NCBI RefSeq assembly: GCF_000428825.1 | Contig: NZ_AUAR01000020.1 | Coordinates: 1-64,000 of the forward strand | Reading direction: 5' to 3' | Origin: Desulfomicrobium escambiense DSM 10707 | GTDB lineage: Bacteria; Desulfobacterota; Desulfovibrionia; Desulfovibrionales; Desulfomicrobiaceae | Length of the DNA stretch: 64,000 bases | In this document: positions 30,819 to 39,782 of the stretch, in pieces | Layout of the letters: each line of letters opens with the position of its first letter | How positions within the stretch are numbered: position 1 is the first letter of the stretch | Translations under genes and position numbers: made by a program | The notes under the pieces: model-generated | The model's database searches: none | What the model was told of the DNA's origin: nothing | Seen by the model: only the letters and a program-made list of their open reading frames with translations

Positions 30819-32471
30819 ATGGACAAGCCAGCGTTGCGAGAAATTACCCTCGGGCAGATGCTCGACGAAGCCATCATGCAGCACCCGGACAACGAAGCCG
30901 TGGTCTACGTGGACCGCAATTTCCGCATGACCTACCGGGAGTTCGGCGAACTGGTCGACAACCTCGCCAAGGGCCTCATGGCCATGGGCGTGCAGAAGGG
31001 CGAGAAGGTCGCCATCTGGGCCACCAACGTGCCGTACTGGGTGGCCTTCCAGTTCGCCACGGCCAAGATCGGGGCCATCCTGCTGACGGTCAACACCTTC
31101 TACAAGAAGGCCGAGCTCGAATACCTGCTCAAGCAGTCCGAGTGCGAGAACCTGCTGCTCATCGATTCCTTCCGCGATACGGACTACGTGCAGACGGTCT
31201 ACGAGCTGGTGCCCGAGCTCAAGACCCAGGAGCGGGGCTACCTGCGCAGCGAGAAGTTCCCGGACCTGAAGCGCGTCTTCTTCCTCGGGCAGGAGAAGCA
31301 CCGCGGCATGTACTCCATGCCCGAGCTGCTGGCCCTGAGCCGCGTGACCGCCGAGGAGGACTACCGGGCCCGCCAGGCGTCCCTCGACGCGCACGACGTG
31401 GTCAACATGCAGTACACCTCGGGCACCACCGGGTTCCCCAAGGGCGTCATGCTGACCCACTACAACATCGGCAACAACGGCTTCTGGATCGGCGAGAACC
31501 AGAAGTTCACCCACAACGACCGGGTCTGCCTGCCCGTGCCCCTGTTCCACTGTTTCGGCTGCGTGCTGGGTGTCCTGGCGGCCATCAGCCACGCCGCCAC
31601 CCTGGTCATCCTCGAAGGCTTCAGCCCCCTGCTGGTCCTGACGGCCGTGGAGGAGGAGAAGTGCACCGCCCTCTACGGCGTGCCGACCATGTTCATCGCC
31701 GTGCTCGAACACCGCTCCTTCTCCAGGTTCGACCTGTCGTCCCTGCGCACGGGCATCATGGCCGGTTCGCCCTGCCCGGTGCCTGTCATGGAGAAGGTCA
31801 TGGACGTCATGAACATGAAGGAGATCACCATCTGCTACGGCCTGACCGAGACGTCCCCGGTCATGACCCAGACGCGGGTCAACGATTCGATGGAGCAGCG
31901 CACGCGCACCGTGGGCCGCGCCATGCCCGAGATCGAGGTGCGCGTGGTCGAGCCCGAGACGGGCGAGCCCGTGGCCCCCGGTGTGCAGGGGGAGGTCTGT
32001 TGCCGCGGCTACAACGTCATGAAGGGCTACTACAACAACCCCGACGCCACGGCCCAGGCCATCGACCCCGACGGCTGGATGCACTCGGGCGACCTGGGCG
32101 TCATGGACGAGGACGGGTACCTGAGCATCACCGGGCGCCTCAAGGACATGATCATCCGCGGCGGTGAGAACGTCTACCCGCGCGAGATCGAGGAGTTCCT
32201 GTACCGCATGGAGGGCATCAAGGACGTGCAGGTGGTCGGCGTGCCCAGCCGCAAGTACGGCGAGGAGGTCGGCGCCTTCGTCATCCTCAAGGAGGGCTTC
32301 GACTACGGGACCGAGGACATCCGCGACTTCTGCCGCGGGCAGATCTCCCGCTACAAGATTCCCAAGTACGTGGCCTTCCTCGACGAATACCCCATGACGG
32401 CCAGCGGCAAGATCCAGAAGTTCAAGCTGCGCGAGCTCGCCGGGCAGTATTTCCCTGAGGCCATGGGGTAG
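30819..32471 (+). CDS. AMP-binding acyl-CoA ligase
   Basis: ANL-superfamily acid:CoA ligase of 550 residues. Motifs: the phosphate-binding [25 protein letters not shown], the [10 protein letters not shown] and [18 protein letters not shown] hinge and the catalytic Lys in [13 protein letters not shown]. The overall pattern is that of medium/long-chain fatty-acid-CoA ligases; the exact acid is not evident. The ATG follows GGGGAG. Downstream of the cupin regulator and 2 bases before the HAD gene. Confidence 0.93.
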   Translation: MDKPALREITLGQMLDEAIMQHPDNEAVVYVDRNFRMTYREFGELVDNLAKGLMAMGVQKGEKVAIWATNVPYWVAFQFATAKIGAILLTVNTFYKKAELEYLLKQSECENLLLIDSFRDTDYVQTVYELVPELKTQERGYLRSEKFPDLKRVFFLGQEKHRGMYSMPELLALSRVTAEEDYRARQASLDAHDVVNMQYTSGTTGFPKGVMLTHYNIGNNGFWIGENQKFTHNDRVCLPVPLFHCFGCVLGVLAAISHAATLVILEGFSPLLVLTAVEEEKCTALYGVPTMFIAVLEHRSFSRFDLSSLRTGIMAGSPCPVPVMEKVMDVMNMKEITICYGLTETSPVMTQTRVNDSMEQRTRTVGRAMPEIEVRVVEPETGEPVAPGVQGEVCCRGYNVMKGYYNNPDATAQAIDPDGWMHSGDLGVMDEDGYLSITGRLKDMIIRGGENVYPREIEEFLYRMEGIKDVQVVGVPSRKYGEEVGAFVILKEGFDYGTEDIRDFCRGQISRYKIPKYVAFLDEYPMTASGKIQKFKLRELAGQYFPEAMG

Positions 32472-32473
32472 CC

Positions 32474-33148
32474 ATGCCATCTCGTGCGGGCCGGCCCCGC
32501 CGTATCGACCTGGGGCTCGTCCGCGGCGTGGTCTTCGACTGCGACGGGGTCCTCTTCGACTCCCGCGACGTCAACCGCCACTACTACAACCACATCCTCC
32601 TGACCCTGGGCCTTGAGCCCATGAGCCCCGAGGATGAGGAGTACGCGTTCATGCACACCGTGGACGCGGCCATGGCCAGGATCATTCCCCCGGACCTCAG
32701 GACCAGAGCGGCCGCGGTCCAGGGGCACATGACCTACAACGACTTCATCGACCGCATGATCCCCGAGCCGGGGCTCTTCGAACTGGTGGAGGACCTGGCC
32801 CGGCGCGGGGTGCGCATGGCCGTCAACACCAACCGCAAGAACTCCATGGAGCTGGTCCTGGAACGCTTCGCCCTGACCGGCTACTTCGACCCGGTCATGA
32901 CCGCGGCCAAGGTCGCCCGGCCCAAGCCGGACCCCGAGGGGCTGCGGCGCATCGTTGAAACCTGGGGAGTGGGCGAGGGGGCCATGGCCTACCTCGGGGA
33001 CTCGTCCGTGGACCAGGAGACGACGGTGCGGGCGGGGGTGCCGTTCTGGGCCTACCGCAACCGGCAACTGGCCGCCCAACTCCATGTGGACAGTTTCCAT
33101 GAACTGCGGCAATGGTTTGAAAGGGGATTTTTTGAGATAATCGATTAA
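32474..33148 (+). CDS. HAD-superfamily hydrolase
   Basis: A 224-residue phosphatase-type HAD protein. Motif I is VVFDCDGVLFDS, motif II the Asn/Thr in AVNTNRKNS, motif III the Lys in VARPKPDPEG and motif IV LGDSSVDQ. A helical cap lies between motifs I and II, as in phosphoglycolate phosphatase relatives. The substrate is unknown. It is packed 2 bases after the acyl-CoA ligase. Confidence 0.92.
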   Translation: MPSRAGRPRRIDLGLVRGVVFDCDGVLFDSRDVNRHYYNHILLTLGLEPMSPEDEEYAFMHTVDAAMARIIPPDLRTRAAAVQGHMTYNDFIDRMIPEPGLFELVEDLARRGVRMAVNTNRKNSMELVLERFALTGYFDPVMTAAKVARPKPDPEGLRRIVETWGVGEGAMAYLGDSSVDQETTVRAGVPFWAYRNRQLAAQLHVDSFHELRQWFERGFFEIID

Positions 33149-33223
33149 CGCTTGCGCGGCCATGGCGCACGGAGTATCCCGCCCCAGCGCCGCGCAGGAA
33201 GAATATATTCTTACGGAGGCTTC

Positions 33224-33517
33224 ATGCCGGTTTTTTCGAGCCTGATCACGGCTGTATACTATGTGGTGGACAGCGTCCTGTCCCTGTATTTCTGGGTGGT
33301 CATCGCCGCGGTGGTCATGTCCTGGGTCAACCCCGACCCCTACAATCCCATCGTGCGCGGCATCCGGACCCTGACCGAGCCCGTGTTCTACCGGATCCGC
33401 AAGTGGATGCCGTTCACCTATTTCAGCGGCATCGACTTTTCGCCCTTCGTGGTCGTCCTGGCCATCAAGTTCATCCAGGTCTTCATGACGCGACTCCTGT
33501 CGCAGATGATGTTCTAG
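33224..33517 (+). CDS. YggT family membrane protein
   Basis: A 97-residue integral membrane protein with two helices around the family segment SWVNPDPYNPIVRGIRTLTEP. YggT proteins are linked to cell-envelope organisation and osmotic tolerance, without a defined reaction. GGAGG precedes the ATG at 33224. It is followed 9 bases later by the DUF167 gene, a common pairing. Confidence 0.93.
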   Translation: MPVFSSLITAVYYVVDSVLSLYFWVVIAAVVMSWVNPDPYNPIVRGIRTLTEPVFYRIRKWMPFTYFSGIDFSPFVVVLAIKFIQVFMTRLLSQMMF

Positions 33518-33526
33518 GGGGCGACG

Positions 33527-33835
33527 GTGGCGAAGGACCGCCCGGTCTGGGCCGGCCCGGCCAAGGACGGCGGGTGGCGGATCAGCCTCTGGGTGCAGCC
33601 CGGGGCGAAGAGGACGGAGCTGGCGGGCATGCACGGCGACCATCTCAAGATCCGCCTGCGCGCCCCGGCGGTTGACAACAAGGCCAACAACGCGTTGACA
33701 GTATTTGTGGCCGAGCTTTTCGGAATGAAGACCCAGCAGGTGGTCATCGAGTCCGGGCACGGGTCCCGGCACAAGAACCTGCTCCTGACGACCGAGGAAG
33801 AGCCCGACTGGGACGTCCTGTCCGGCCGGGCATGA
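33527..33835 (+). CDS. DUF167 (YggU) family protein
   Basis: A 102-residue protein from a GTG start. It has the family core WVQPGAKRTELAG and RAPAVDNKANNAL. The function is unknown; the gene is a frequent neighbour of yggT, as here. Confidence 0.93.
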   Translation: MAKDRPVWAGPAKDGGWRISLWVQPGAKRTELAGMHGDHLKIRLRAPAVDNKANNALTVFVAELFGMKTQQVVIESGHGSRHKNLLLTTEEEPDWDVLSGRA

Positions 33836-33864
33836 GGATAACCATAACGCTAAGGAGACATCCT

Positions 33865-34095
33865 ATGGAACAGCAAGACCTCGAACTGATTGCGGCCCAC
33901 ATGGGTCACGACGAGGAACTCAAGGCTCTGTGGGAGGAACATGTGGGCTACGAGAAGATCCTGGAGCGCTATTCGGGAAAGGCTGCGCTTTCTCCCGCGG
34001 AAGATCTCGAGGTGAAGGAGTACAAGAAGAAGAAGCTGGCCGGAAAGACCCGGATCCAGGCCCTGCTTGAAAAATACAGGAAACAGGAGGGATAG
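33865..34095 (+). CDS. DUF465-type small coiled protein
   Basis: A 76-residue, highly charged, helical protein resembling DUF465 (YdcH-like) proteins, with a conserved Leu/Lys/Glu-rich C-terminus ([15 protein letters not shown]). The family function is unknown. AAGGAG precedes the ATG at 33865. It ends 5 bases before ilvB and is probably the first gene of that transcript. Confidence 0.88.
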   Translation: MEQQDLELIAAHMGHDEELKALWEEHVGYEKILERYSGKAALSPAEDLEVKEYKKKKLAGKTRIQALLEKYRKQEG

Positions 34096-34100
34096 GAGCC

Positions 34101-35789
34101 ATGGTGCTCACCGGTGCCCAGATTCTGATGGAGTGTCTGAAGCGGGAAGGGGTGGACCTCATCTTCGGTTTCCCCGGCGGCGCGGTCATCGACATCTACG
34201 ATGAACTGCCCAAGCACCCGATCAGGCACATTCTCGTCCGGCACGAGCAGGCCGCGGTCCACGCCGCGGACGGCTACGCCCGGGCCTCGGGCAAGGTGGG
34301 CGTGTGTCTGGTCACGTCCGGCCCCGGTGCGACCAACACCGTGACCGGGATCGCCACGGCCTACATGGATTCCATTCCCCTCGTCGTCATCACGGGGCAG
34401 GTGCCCACGCACCTGATCGGCAACGACGCCTTTCAGGAAGCCGACATCGTGGGCATCACCCGGCCCTGCACCAAGCACAACTATCTGGTCAAGAACGTCG
34501 CCGATCTGGCGACGACCATAAAGCAGGCGTTTTACATCGCGCGGACGGGCAGGCCGGGGCCCGTCCTCATCGACCTCCCCAAAAACGTGGTCAACGCGGT
34601 CACGGAATTTTCCTACCCCGAGAGCATCAGCATCCGCAGCTACAACCCCAACGTGAACCCCAACCGCAAGCAGCTGCGCAAGGCCGCCGAGCTCATCGCC
34701 CTGAGCCGCCAGCCAGTCATCTATGCCGGCGGCGGCGTGGTCTCCTCGGACAGCGCGGCGGCGCTGACCAGGCTGGCGGACGAGTTTCACCTGCCCGTGA
34801 CCACGACCCTCATGGGCCTGGGGGCCTATCCCGGCGACCGCCAGAACTGGCTCGGCATGCTCGGCATGCACGGCACCTACACGGCCAACATGGCCATCCA
34901 CAGCTGCGACGTGCTCGTGTCCGTGGGCGCGCGCTTCGACGACCGCGTAACGGGCCGCGTCAACTCCTTCGCCTCGCGGGCCAAGATCATCCACATCGAC
35001 ATCGACCCCACTTCCATCAGCAAGAACGTGGTCGTGGACGTGCCCATAGTGGCCGACTGCAAGCAGGGGCTCGAAGGACTGCTCGAAGAGGTGGCCCGCA
35101 TCAAAGATGTGGACTGGAAGGACAAGCACGCCGACTGGAATGCCTCCCTGGCCGAGATGAAGACCAAGCACCCCTTAGGTTACGCCAAGAACGGCGGGGC
35201 CATCAAGCCGCAGTGGGTGGTGGAGAAGATTTACGAGCTGTCCAAGGGCGAGGCAATCATCTCCACGGAGGTGGGGCAGAACCAGATGTGGGCTGCGCAG
35301 TTCTACACCTACAAGAAGCCCCGCACGCTCCTGACTTCCGGAGGTCTGGGGACCATGGGGTACGGTTTCCCGGCGGCCATCGGCGCGCAGTTCGCCTTCC
35401 CGGACAGGCTGGTCGTCGACATCGCCGGCGACGGGTCCATCCAGATGAACATCCAGGAACTGGCCACGGCCGTGAGCTACAACGTGCCCGTCAAGATCGT
35501 CATCCTCAACAACGGCTACCTGGGCATGGTCCGGCAGTGGCAGGAGCTCTTCTATCAGAAGAACTACTGTTCCACCTGCCTGCACGCCAACCCCGACTTC
35601 GTGGCCCTGGCCAAGGCTTACGGCGCAGCGGGGTATCTCGTCGACAAGCCCGAGGATCTGGAGGCGACCCTGGAGGCGGCCTTCGCCTATCCGGGACCGG
35701 TCATCGTCGACGTGCGCGTGGAGCCCGAGGAGAACGTCGCGCCCATGGTCCCGGCCGGCGCGGCCCTGTCCGAAATGCTGCTGGTTTAG
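34101..35789 (+). CDS. ilvB: Acetolactate synthase, large (catalytic) subunit
   Basis: Thiamine-diphosphate enzyme of 562 residues catalysing the first shared step of branched-chain amino acid synthesis. The active-site Glu is in [19 protein letters not shown]; the ThDP/Mg motif runs from GDGSIQMN to the [16 protein letters not shown] segment, with FAD-region residues between. Length is normal. It is followed by ilvN (9 bases) and ilvC, a complete ilvBNC set. No leader peptide or T-box was found upstream. Confidence 0.97.
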   Translation: MVLTGAQILMECLKREGVDLIFGFPGGAVIDIYDELPKHPIRHILVRHEQAAVHAADGYARASGKVGVCLVTSGPGATNTVTGIATAYMDSIPLVVITGQVPTHLIGNDAFQEADIVGITRPCTKHNYLVKNVADLATTIKQAFYIARTGRPGPVLIDLPKNVVNAVTEFSYPESISIRSYNPNVNPNRKQLRKAAELIALSRQPVIYAGGGVVSSDSAAALTRLADEFHLPVTTTLMGLGAYPGDRQNWLGMLGMHGTYTANMAIHSCDVLVSVGARFDDRVTGRVNSFASRAKIIHIDIDPTSISKNVVVDVPIVADCKQGLEGLLEEVARIKDVDWKDKHADWNASLAEMKTKHPLGYAKNGGAIKPQWVVEKIYELSKGEAIISTEVGQNQMWAAQFYTYKKPRTLLTSGGLGTMGYGFPAAIGAQFAFPDRLVVDIAGDGSIQMNIQELATAVSYNVPVKIVILNNGYLGMVRQWQELFYQKNYCSTCLHANPDFVALAKAYGAAGYLVDKPEDLEATLEAAFAYPGPVIVDVRVEPEENVAPMVPAGAALSEMLLV

Positions 35790-35798
35790 GAGGCCGCC

Positions 35799-36287
35799 AT
35801 GAGACATGTCCTTTCCATTCTCGTCGAGAACGAACCCGGAGTCCTGTCCCGCGTGGTCGGCCTGTTCAGCGGCCGCGGATTCAACATCGAGTCCCTGAAC
35901 GTCGGCCCGACCCTGGACAACGGGATCTCCCACATCACCATCTGCACCAGCGGCGAAGAGCAGATCATCGAACAGATCATCAAGCAGCTGCACAAGCTCA
36001 TCACGGTCATCAAGGTCGTGGACCTGACCCACCTGCAGGCCGTGGAGCGCGAGATCGTGCTGATGAAGGTCGGCGCCGAGGATGCCAAGCGGGCCGAGGT
36101 GCTCAGGATCGCGGATATTTTCAGATGCAAGGTCGTCGACGTCAGCCCGGACGAGCTGACGCTCGAAATCACCGGGGATCAGGGCAAGATCAAGGCCGTC
36201 GTGGCTCTGCTGCAGCGGTTCGGCGTGAAGGAGTTCATCCGCGCCGGCACCGTGGCCATGCGGCGCAGCATGCAGCTCGCCGACTGA
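35799..36287 (+). CDS. ilvN: Acetolactate synthase, small (regulatory) subunit
   Basis: Regulatory subunit of 162 residues. The N-terminal ACT domain, beginning [21 protein letters not shown], binds valine in feedback-sensitive homologues; the C-terminal ALS_ss domain follows. GGAGG lies upstream. In most bacteria it activates the large subunit and gives feedback control. Confidence 0.97.
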   Translation: MRHVLSILVENEPGVLSRVVGLFSGRGFNIESLNVGPTLDNGISHITICTSGEEQIIEQIIKQLHKLITVIKVVDLTHLQAVEREIVLMKVGAEDAKRAEVLRIADIFRCKVVDVSPDELTLEITGDQGKIKAVVALLQRFGVKEFIRAGTVAMRRSMQLAD

Positions 36288-36345
36288 TCCATTTGGCAAT
36301 GGGGCCCGACAGCGGGCATCACGAACCACGAGAGAAGGAGAAACC

Positions 36346-37335
36346 ATGAAAGTTTACTACGACAAGGACGCCGATCTGAATATACTCAAGGACAAGGTCG
36401 TGGCCATCATCGGCTACGGCAGCCAGGGTCACGCCCATGCCCAGAACCTGCGCGACTCCGGCGTGCAGGTCATCATCGGCCAGCGTCCCGGCGGCCCCAA
36501 CTGGCACCTGGCCCGCGAGCACGGCTTCGAGCCCGTCAGTGCGGCCGAGGCGGCCAAGAAGGCCGACATGATCCAGATCCTGGTCCAGGACCAGTACCAG
36601 CCCAAGGTCTTCCAGGAAGAGATCCTGCCCAACCTGACCGCCGGCAAGACCCTGGTCTTCGGCCACGGCTTCAACATCCACTACAACCAGATCGTCCCGC
36701 CCAAGGACGTCGATGTGGTCATGATCGCCCCCAAGGGACCCGGACACCTCGTGCGCCGCGAGTTCGAGAAGGGCGGCGGGGTGCCCTGCCTGGTGGCCGT
36801 GCACCAGGACGCCACGGGCCAGGCCCTGGCCAAGGCCCTGGCCTATGCGGCCGGCGTCGGCGGGACCCGTTCCGGCGTCCTTGAGACCACCTTCCGCGAA
36901 GAGACCGAGACGGACCTCTTCGGCGAGCAGGCCGTGCTGTGCGGCGGCGTGAGCGAGCTCATCCGCGCCGGTTTCGAGACCCTGGTCAAGGCCGGATACC
37001 AGCCCGAGATCGCCTTCTTCGAGTGCATGCACGAACTCAAGCTCATCGTGGACCTGCTCTACGAGGGCGGCTTCAAGAAGATGCACCACTCCATCAGCGA
37101 CACCGCCGAGTACGGCGACTACGTGACCGGCCCGCGCGTCATCAACGACGAGTCCCGCAAGGCCATGCAGAAGGTCCTCGAAGAGATCCAGGACGGCACC
37201 TTCGCCCGCAACTGGATCCTGGAGAACAAGGCCGACCTGCCGTTCTTCCTGGCCCGCCGGCGTCAGAGCCACGAGCATCAGGTGGAGCAGGTCGGCGACA
37301 GCCTGCGCGGCATGATGGCCTGGCTGAAGAAATAA
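36346..37335 (+). CDS. ilvC: Ketol-acid reductoisomerase, class I
   Basis: Second enzyme of the branched-chain pathway, 329 residues, class I length. The Rossmann motif is [17 protein letters not shown], and the metal-binding helices carry [12 protein letters not shown] and [17 protein letters not shown]. The cofactor loop reads [12 protein letters not shown] (residues 45-56), lacking the Ser/Thr usually contacting the NADPH phosphate. AGGAG precedes the ATG. Confidence 0.97.
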   Translation: MKVYYDKDADLNILKDKVVAIIGYGSQGHAHAQNLRDSGVQVIIGQRPGGPNWHLAREHGFEPVSAAEAAKKADMIQILVQDQYQPKVFQEEILPNLTAGKTLVFGHGFNIHYNQIVPPKDVDVVMIAPKGPGHLVRREFEKGGGVPCLVAVHQDATGQALAKALAYAAGVGGTRSGVLETTFREETETDLFGEQAVLCGGVSELIRAGFETLVKAGYQPEIAFFECMHELKLIVDLLYEGGFKKMHHSISDTAEYGDYVTGPRVINDESRKAMQKVLEEIQDGTFARNWILENKADLPFFLARRRQSHEHQVEQVGDSLRGMMAWLKK

Positions 37336-37343
37336 CACCGCTT

Positions 37344-37371
37344 CCGGGCGGCCTTCTCCCGGGCCGCCCGG
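37344..37371. terminator. Strong hairpin after ilvC
   Basis: 10-bp stem CCGGGCGGCC / GGCCGCCCGG with an 8-base loop, 9 bases after the ilvC stop. No T run follows, so it may be a processing or Rho-linked element rather than an intrinsic terminator. Confidence 0.4.
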
Positions 37372-37398
37372 CAGCCGACCAACGGGTGAGCGAGACGC

Positions 37399-39507
37399 AT
37401 GTCAACCCCTTTGACAGAGGAACAACTCCTGTCCAAGGCCTGGGGCCTCTTTGCCAAGGACGACTACGCGGGTGTGCTGAACATCTGCCGTAGCGGCTAT
37501 GCCCAGGGCCTGCGGACCTACGACTTGGTCAGGCTCATGCTCGACAGCCTGAACAAGCTCGGCAAGGTCCAGGAGCAGGCCGAGGTCACCCTCAAGGTGC
37601 TGGGGGAGAACCAATACCCGCCCAAGGTCGCTGCCAAGCTCTACTTCCGCGCCGGCCTCATCTACCAGCATCAGGAAGACGTCGCCGAGGCGCGCCGCAT
37701 CTTCGAGAAGGTCCGCATCCTCGATCCCGACTTCCCGGGCATCGAGCAGCGCATCAAGGCCCTCACGCCGCGGCCCGTGGCGTCGAGCAGCAGCCGCTAT
37801 TCCTTCCTGCTCGACAAGGGCGTCATCACCGCCGAGCAGCTCTCCAAGGTTCTTTCCGTCGACAGCAAGGACCCTGACGGCGTCCTGCTCAAGGAATACA
37901 AGATCGCCAAGAAGGACCTGGGCGAGAGCCTGGCCCGCTTCTACGGCACGGAGTTCGTGCCGTTCTCCGCGTCCAAGGAGCCGCCCTTCGAGCTGTTCGA
38001 GAAGCGCCGGCTGGACCCCGATTTTCTCAAGCGCTACGGCTGGATTCCGTTTTCCCAGGAAGGCAACACCATCACGGTGCTCATGACCAACCCCTTCGAC
38101 CTGGGGCGCCTGGACGAGATCCGCTTCATCTACGGCACGTCGAACGTGCAGGCCAAGGTCACCCTGGCCTCGGACATCGAGCAGTACATCGAGCATTTCT
38201 ACAAGCAGTTCGGGGCCGGCGAGGACCTGGCCGCGGCCTTTGACGAGGACGTCGAAGCCGGCGACGTGGTGTCTGCCGCCGATGAAGGCGACGCGGAACT
38301 GAGCGACACGGACAGCGAGGTCGTGCGCATGGTCAACGCCCTGCTGGTCGAGGCCTGGCGCAAGAACGTCTCGGACATCCACATCGAGCCCAACCCGTAC
38401 TCGAAATTTTGCATGTTCCGCTTTCGTCTGGACGGCACGTGCTACGAGTTCCGCAAGGTGCGCCTGCCCCTGGCCCGGCCCATCGTCTCGCGCCTGAAGA
38501 TCATGGCCAGCCTGGACATCGCCGAGCGCCGCCTGCCCCAGGACGGCAAGATCAAGATCAAGCTCCCGGACCGCAACAAGGTCGTCGAATACCGCATGGC
38601 CACCATTCCCACCCTGGAGGGCATGGAGGACGTGGTCCTGCGCGTCCTGGCCTCGGGCAAGCCCCTGCCCCTCGACAAGCTGGGCCTGCTGCCCCGGAAC
38701 AAGGCCGCCTTCGAGAAGCTCATCTACAAGCCCTACGGACTGATCCTCGTGGTCGGGCCCACGGGCTCCGGCAAGACCACGACCCTGCACTCGGCCGTGA
38801 GCTACATCAACACGCCCGAGCGCAAGATCTGGACGGCCGAGGACCCGGTGGAAATCACCCAGGAGGGCCTGCGGCAGGTGCAGGTCAACCCCAAGATCGG
38901 TCTGACCTTCGCCTCGGCCCTGCGCTCCTTCCTGCGCGCGGACCCCGACGTGATCATGATCGGCGAGATGCGCGACAAGGAGACGGCGCACATCGGCGTC
39001 GAGTCGTCCCTCACGGGCCACCTCGTGTTTTCGACCCTGCACACCAACTCCGCCCCCGAGACCGTGACGCGCCTTCTCGACATGGACCTCGACCCGTTCA
39101 ACTTCGCCGACTCGCTGCTGTGCGTTCTGGCCCAGCGTCTGGTCAAGACCCTGTGCCCCAACTGCAAGAAACCCTATACGCCGCAGCAGCAGGAACTCGA
39201 CGAGATGGCCATGGAATTCGGCCCAGGCTGGGAGATCCATGCCAAGGAGTTTCTGGAAGGCTCGCGGACCCTCTACCAGAAGGTCGGCTGCGCCCAGTGC
39301 GTTGGCGGCTACAAGGGCCGGCTCGGCATCCACGAACTCATGGCCAATTCCTCGGGCATCAAGCAGCAGATCAAGCATCGCAAGCCCACCGAGGAGATCC
39401 GCGCCCAGGCCGTGGTCGAGGGGATGCTCAGCCTCAAGCAGGACGGTATGCTCAAGGTCCTGGACGGCCACACGGACATGGACCAGGTCCGGGCCGTGAG
39501 CGGGTAG
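37399..39507 (+). CDS. GspE/PilB-type secretion ATPase with TPR-like N-terminus
   Basis: A 702-residue ATPase of the type II secretion/type IV pilus family. A helical, TPR-like N-terminal region (about 1-125) precedes an MshEN-type domain (about 130-275, a module that binds cyclic di-GMP in some members), an acidic linker and the ATPase core. Walker A is GPTGSGKTTT (G453-K459), with the Asp box ADPDVIMIGEMRD, the HTNSAPETVTRLL His box and the four-cysteine zinc site CPNCKKP...CAQC. No other pilus or secretion gene is near. A second such ATPase lies at 55598. Confidence 0.92.
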   Translation: MSTPLTEEQLLSKAWGLFAKDDYAGVLNICRSGYAQGLRTYDLVRLMLDSLNKLGKVQEQAEVTLKVLGENQYPPKVAAKLYFRAGLIYQHQEDVAEARRIFEKVRILDPDFPGIEQRIKALTPRPVASSSSRYSFLLDKGVITAEQLSKVLSVDSKDPDGVLLKEYKIAKKDLGESLARFYGTEFVPFSASKEPPFELFEKRRLDPDFLKRYGWIPFSQEGNTITVLMTNPFDLGRLDEIRFIYGTSNVQAKVTLASDIEQYIEHFYKQFGAGEDLAAAFDEDVEAGDVVSAADEGDAELSDTDSEVVRMVNALLVEAWRKNVSDIHIEPNPYSKFCMFRFRLDGTCYEFRKVRLPLARPIVSRLKIMASLDIAERRLPQDGKIKIKLPDRNKVVEYRMATIPTLEGMEDVVLRVLASGKPLPLDKLGLLPRNKAAFEKLIYKPYGLILVVGPTGSGKTTTLHSAVSYINTPERKIWTAEDPVEITQEGLRQVQVNPKIGLTFASALRSFLRADPDVIMIGEMRDKETAHIGVESSLTGHLVFSTLHTNSAPETVTRLLDMDLDPFNFADSLLCVLAQRLVKTLCPNCKKPYTPQQQELDEMAMEFGPGWEIHAKEFLEGSRTLYQKVGCAQCVGGYKGRLGIHELMANSSGIKQQIKHRKPTEEIRAQAVVEGMLSLKQDGMLKVLDGHTDMDQVRAVSG

Positions 39508-39509
39508 CC

Positions 39510-39761
39510 ATGATTCTCTCCTCCAGTCAGCTCCGGGCCCTCAAGGAGCGCAACGACGAAGAGCTGCGTAAGGGCAAGCACGGCAAATACGGATACCCTG
39601 CCCACACCATCCAGGACCTGCTGCAGACCATCGAAGCCGTGAAGAAGGAAAAGAAGAAATGGAAGCAGCTGGCCCAGGACAGGGGCAAGGCGCTGCAGGA
39701 GATCTTCGCCACGGCCGCCAGGGCCGTGCCCGCGTCTTCCGAGGCCGAGAACGACCTGTAG
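39510..39761 (+). CDS. Small charged protein next to the secretion-type ATPase
   Basis: An 83-residue Lys/Glu-rich helical protein with a central basic coil (EAVKKEKKKWKQLAQDRG) and no known domain. It starts 2 bases after the ATPase stop, so the pair is co-transcribed, but no clear ribosome site is seen and translation may be coupled. A partner or regulator of the ATPase is possible. Confidence 0.75.
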   Translation: MILSSSQLRALKERNDEELRKGKHGKYGYPAHTIQDLLQTIEAVKKEKKKWKQLAQDRGKALQEIFATAARAVPASSEAENDL

Positions 39762-39782
39762 TTCCCTCTTCCCCGGCTTTTC

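Noticed and set aside
33149-34100. Leader peptide or T-box control of ilvBNC
   Set aside because: No run of Ile, Val or Leu codons and no T-box-like structure was found; the ilv genes follow a tight gene run.
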